A DNA stretch of 64,000 nucleotides from Massilia sp. UMI-21. Lineage in GTDB: Bacteria; Pseudomonadota; Gammaproteobacteria; Burkholderiales; Burkholderiaceae_D. The notes under the pieces were generated by a model. That model was not told the origin of the DNA and ran no database searches. It saw only the letters and a list, made by a program, of their open reading frames with translations. Every line of letters begins with the position of its first letter. The first letter of the stretch is position 1. The DNA lies in NCBI GenBank assembly GCA_015277795.1, contig CP063848.1, positions 2,728,001-2,792,000 on the forward strand, in the 5' to 3' direction. Shown here piece by piece: positions 63,504-64,000 of this stretch. The translations under genes and the position numbers were made by a program.

Positions 63504-64000
63504 TTACTGGATCTTGGCCTTCTTGACCAGGCTTTCGCGGTACTGCGCCAGCTGGCGCTGCTGCAGCTGTTCCGCGACCTGCTGCTTGACGTCGTTCAGG
63601 GCCGGGATCTTGGCCGGGCGCACGTCTTCGAGCTTGATCACGTGGTAACCGAACTGGCTCTTGACCGGGGTGTCGGTGATGGCGCCTTTTTGCAGGGCAA
63701 CCATGGCTTTCGAGAACTCGGGCACGTAGTTGGCCGGGCTTGCCCAGTCCAAGTCGCCGCCGTTGGCCGCCGAGCCGTCTTTCGACTGGGCCTTGGCCAG
63801 TTCTTCGAACTTGGCGCCGCCCTTGAGCTTGGCGATGATGGCCTTGGCTTCCTCTTCGGTCGGCACCAGGATGTGGCGTGCGTGGTATTCCTTGTCGCCG
63901 ACCTGTGCCTTGTACTTGTCGTACTCGGCCTTGATCTGGGCGTCGGTGATCGGGTGCTTCTTGACGTAGTCGGCCAGCATCGCATTGATGATGATGCTCT
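63504..64000 (-). CDS. Parvulin-type peptidyl-prolyl isomerase, N-terminus outside window
   Basis: The C-terminal 165 residues of a longer protein that enters from the right edge. A helical segment (MLADYVKKHPITDAQIKAEY) precedes a complete PpiC domain: YHARHILVPTEEEAKAIIAK, GGDLDWASPANYVPEF, and FGYHVIKLEDVRP. A basic helical tail (QLQQRQLAQYRESLVKKAKIQ, landmark REsLVKKAKIQ) ends it. This resembles the periplasmic foldases of betaproteobacteria (PrsA/PpiC-like). The signal peptide would be beyond the window. A strong terminator follows. Confidence 0.88.
   Translation of the reverse strand, partial: SIIINAMLADYVKKHPITDAQIKAEYDKYKAQVGDKEYHARHILVPTEEEAKAIIAKLKGGAKFEELAKAQSKDGSAANGGDLDWASPANYVPEFSKAMVALQKGAITDTPVKSQFGYHVIKLEDVRPAKIPALNDVKQQVAEQLQQRQLAQYRESLVKKAKIQ

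Overview
The window looks like a chromosomal segment of a high-GC betaproteobacterium of the family Oxalobacteraceae, most likely Massilia or a close relative. The evidence is the order tig-clpP-clpX-lon-hupB-tRNA(Asp)-ppiD, the DUF2244 gene at the left edge (such genes usually lie beside the cytochrome c oxidase operon in Burkholderiales), the threonine/serine catabolic cluster, and several c-di-GMP and TPR signalling genes. The assignment rests on reading proteins and gene order, not on a database search.

Layout. 1-2.4 kb: DUF2244 fragment, an Hsp70-like protein (YegD type) and a DEDDh exonuclease. 2.5-6.1 kb: a zinc-type uptake cluster (small secreted CxxC protein, outer-membrane barrel, ZnuA-like binding protein, ZnuB-like permease) with no ATPase gene. 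6.2-12.3 kb: SEL1-repeat protein, secreted prolyl oligopeptidase, membrane GGDEF-EAL protein. 12.4-16.9 kb: an XRE-cupin regulator divergent from kbl-tdh-sdaA (threonine to glycine, serine to pyruvate). 16.9-19.9 kb: thrC-moeA-moaD. 20-23.1 kb: an orphan TRAP binding protein and a compact operon (membrane protein, XRE repressor, alpha/beta hydrolase, small membrane protein) whose promoter overlaps a CTTGAC/GTCAAG palindrome. 23.2-29.5 kb: FAD oxidoreductase, a HAAS/DUF2807 operon led by a 50-residue protein, and hpnC-hpnD-hpnE for squalene. 29.5-31.9 kb: an RND-efflux remnant and a PAS-GGDEF protein. 32-41.3 kb: tRNA-Leu, trigger factor, ClpP, ClpX, Lon, HU, two tRNA-Asp genes and PpiD, a protein-quality-control block.

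The accessory part is 41.3-48.1 kb, between ppiD and mnmH. It holds an IS110 element of the IS1111 type with a long 3' non-coding end that may encode a guide RNA, an IS21 element with a 5-bp target duplication, an IS1182-type element, and three short single genes (unrecognised, ankyrin, DUF2004-like) separated by recurring GTCCGCT/AGCGGAC spacers. This is where an undescribed system is most likely. From 48.2 kb the backbone resumes: mnmH-tesA divergent from a ybbA-like ABC gene with overlapping start codons, nnr, a fused 5-oxoprolinase, a receiver-TPR protein, purL, a Gly/Ala-rich protein, a secreted GYWGNK protein and a truncated parvulin.

Four intergenic copies of a palindromic repeat of about 95-120 bp (ends CGTAGGG and CCCTACG) are scattered through the backbone. 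Most long open frames opposite the real genes are GC-driven shadows and are not listed.
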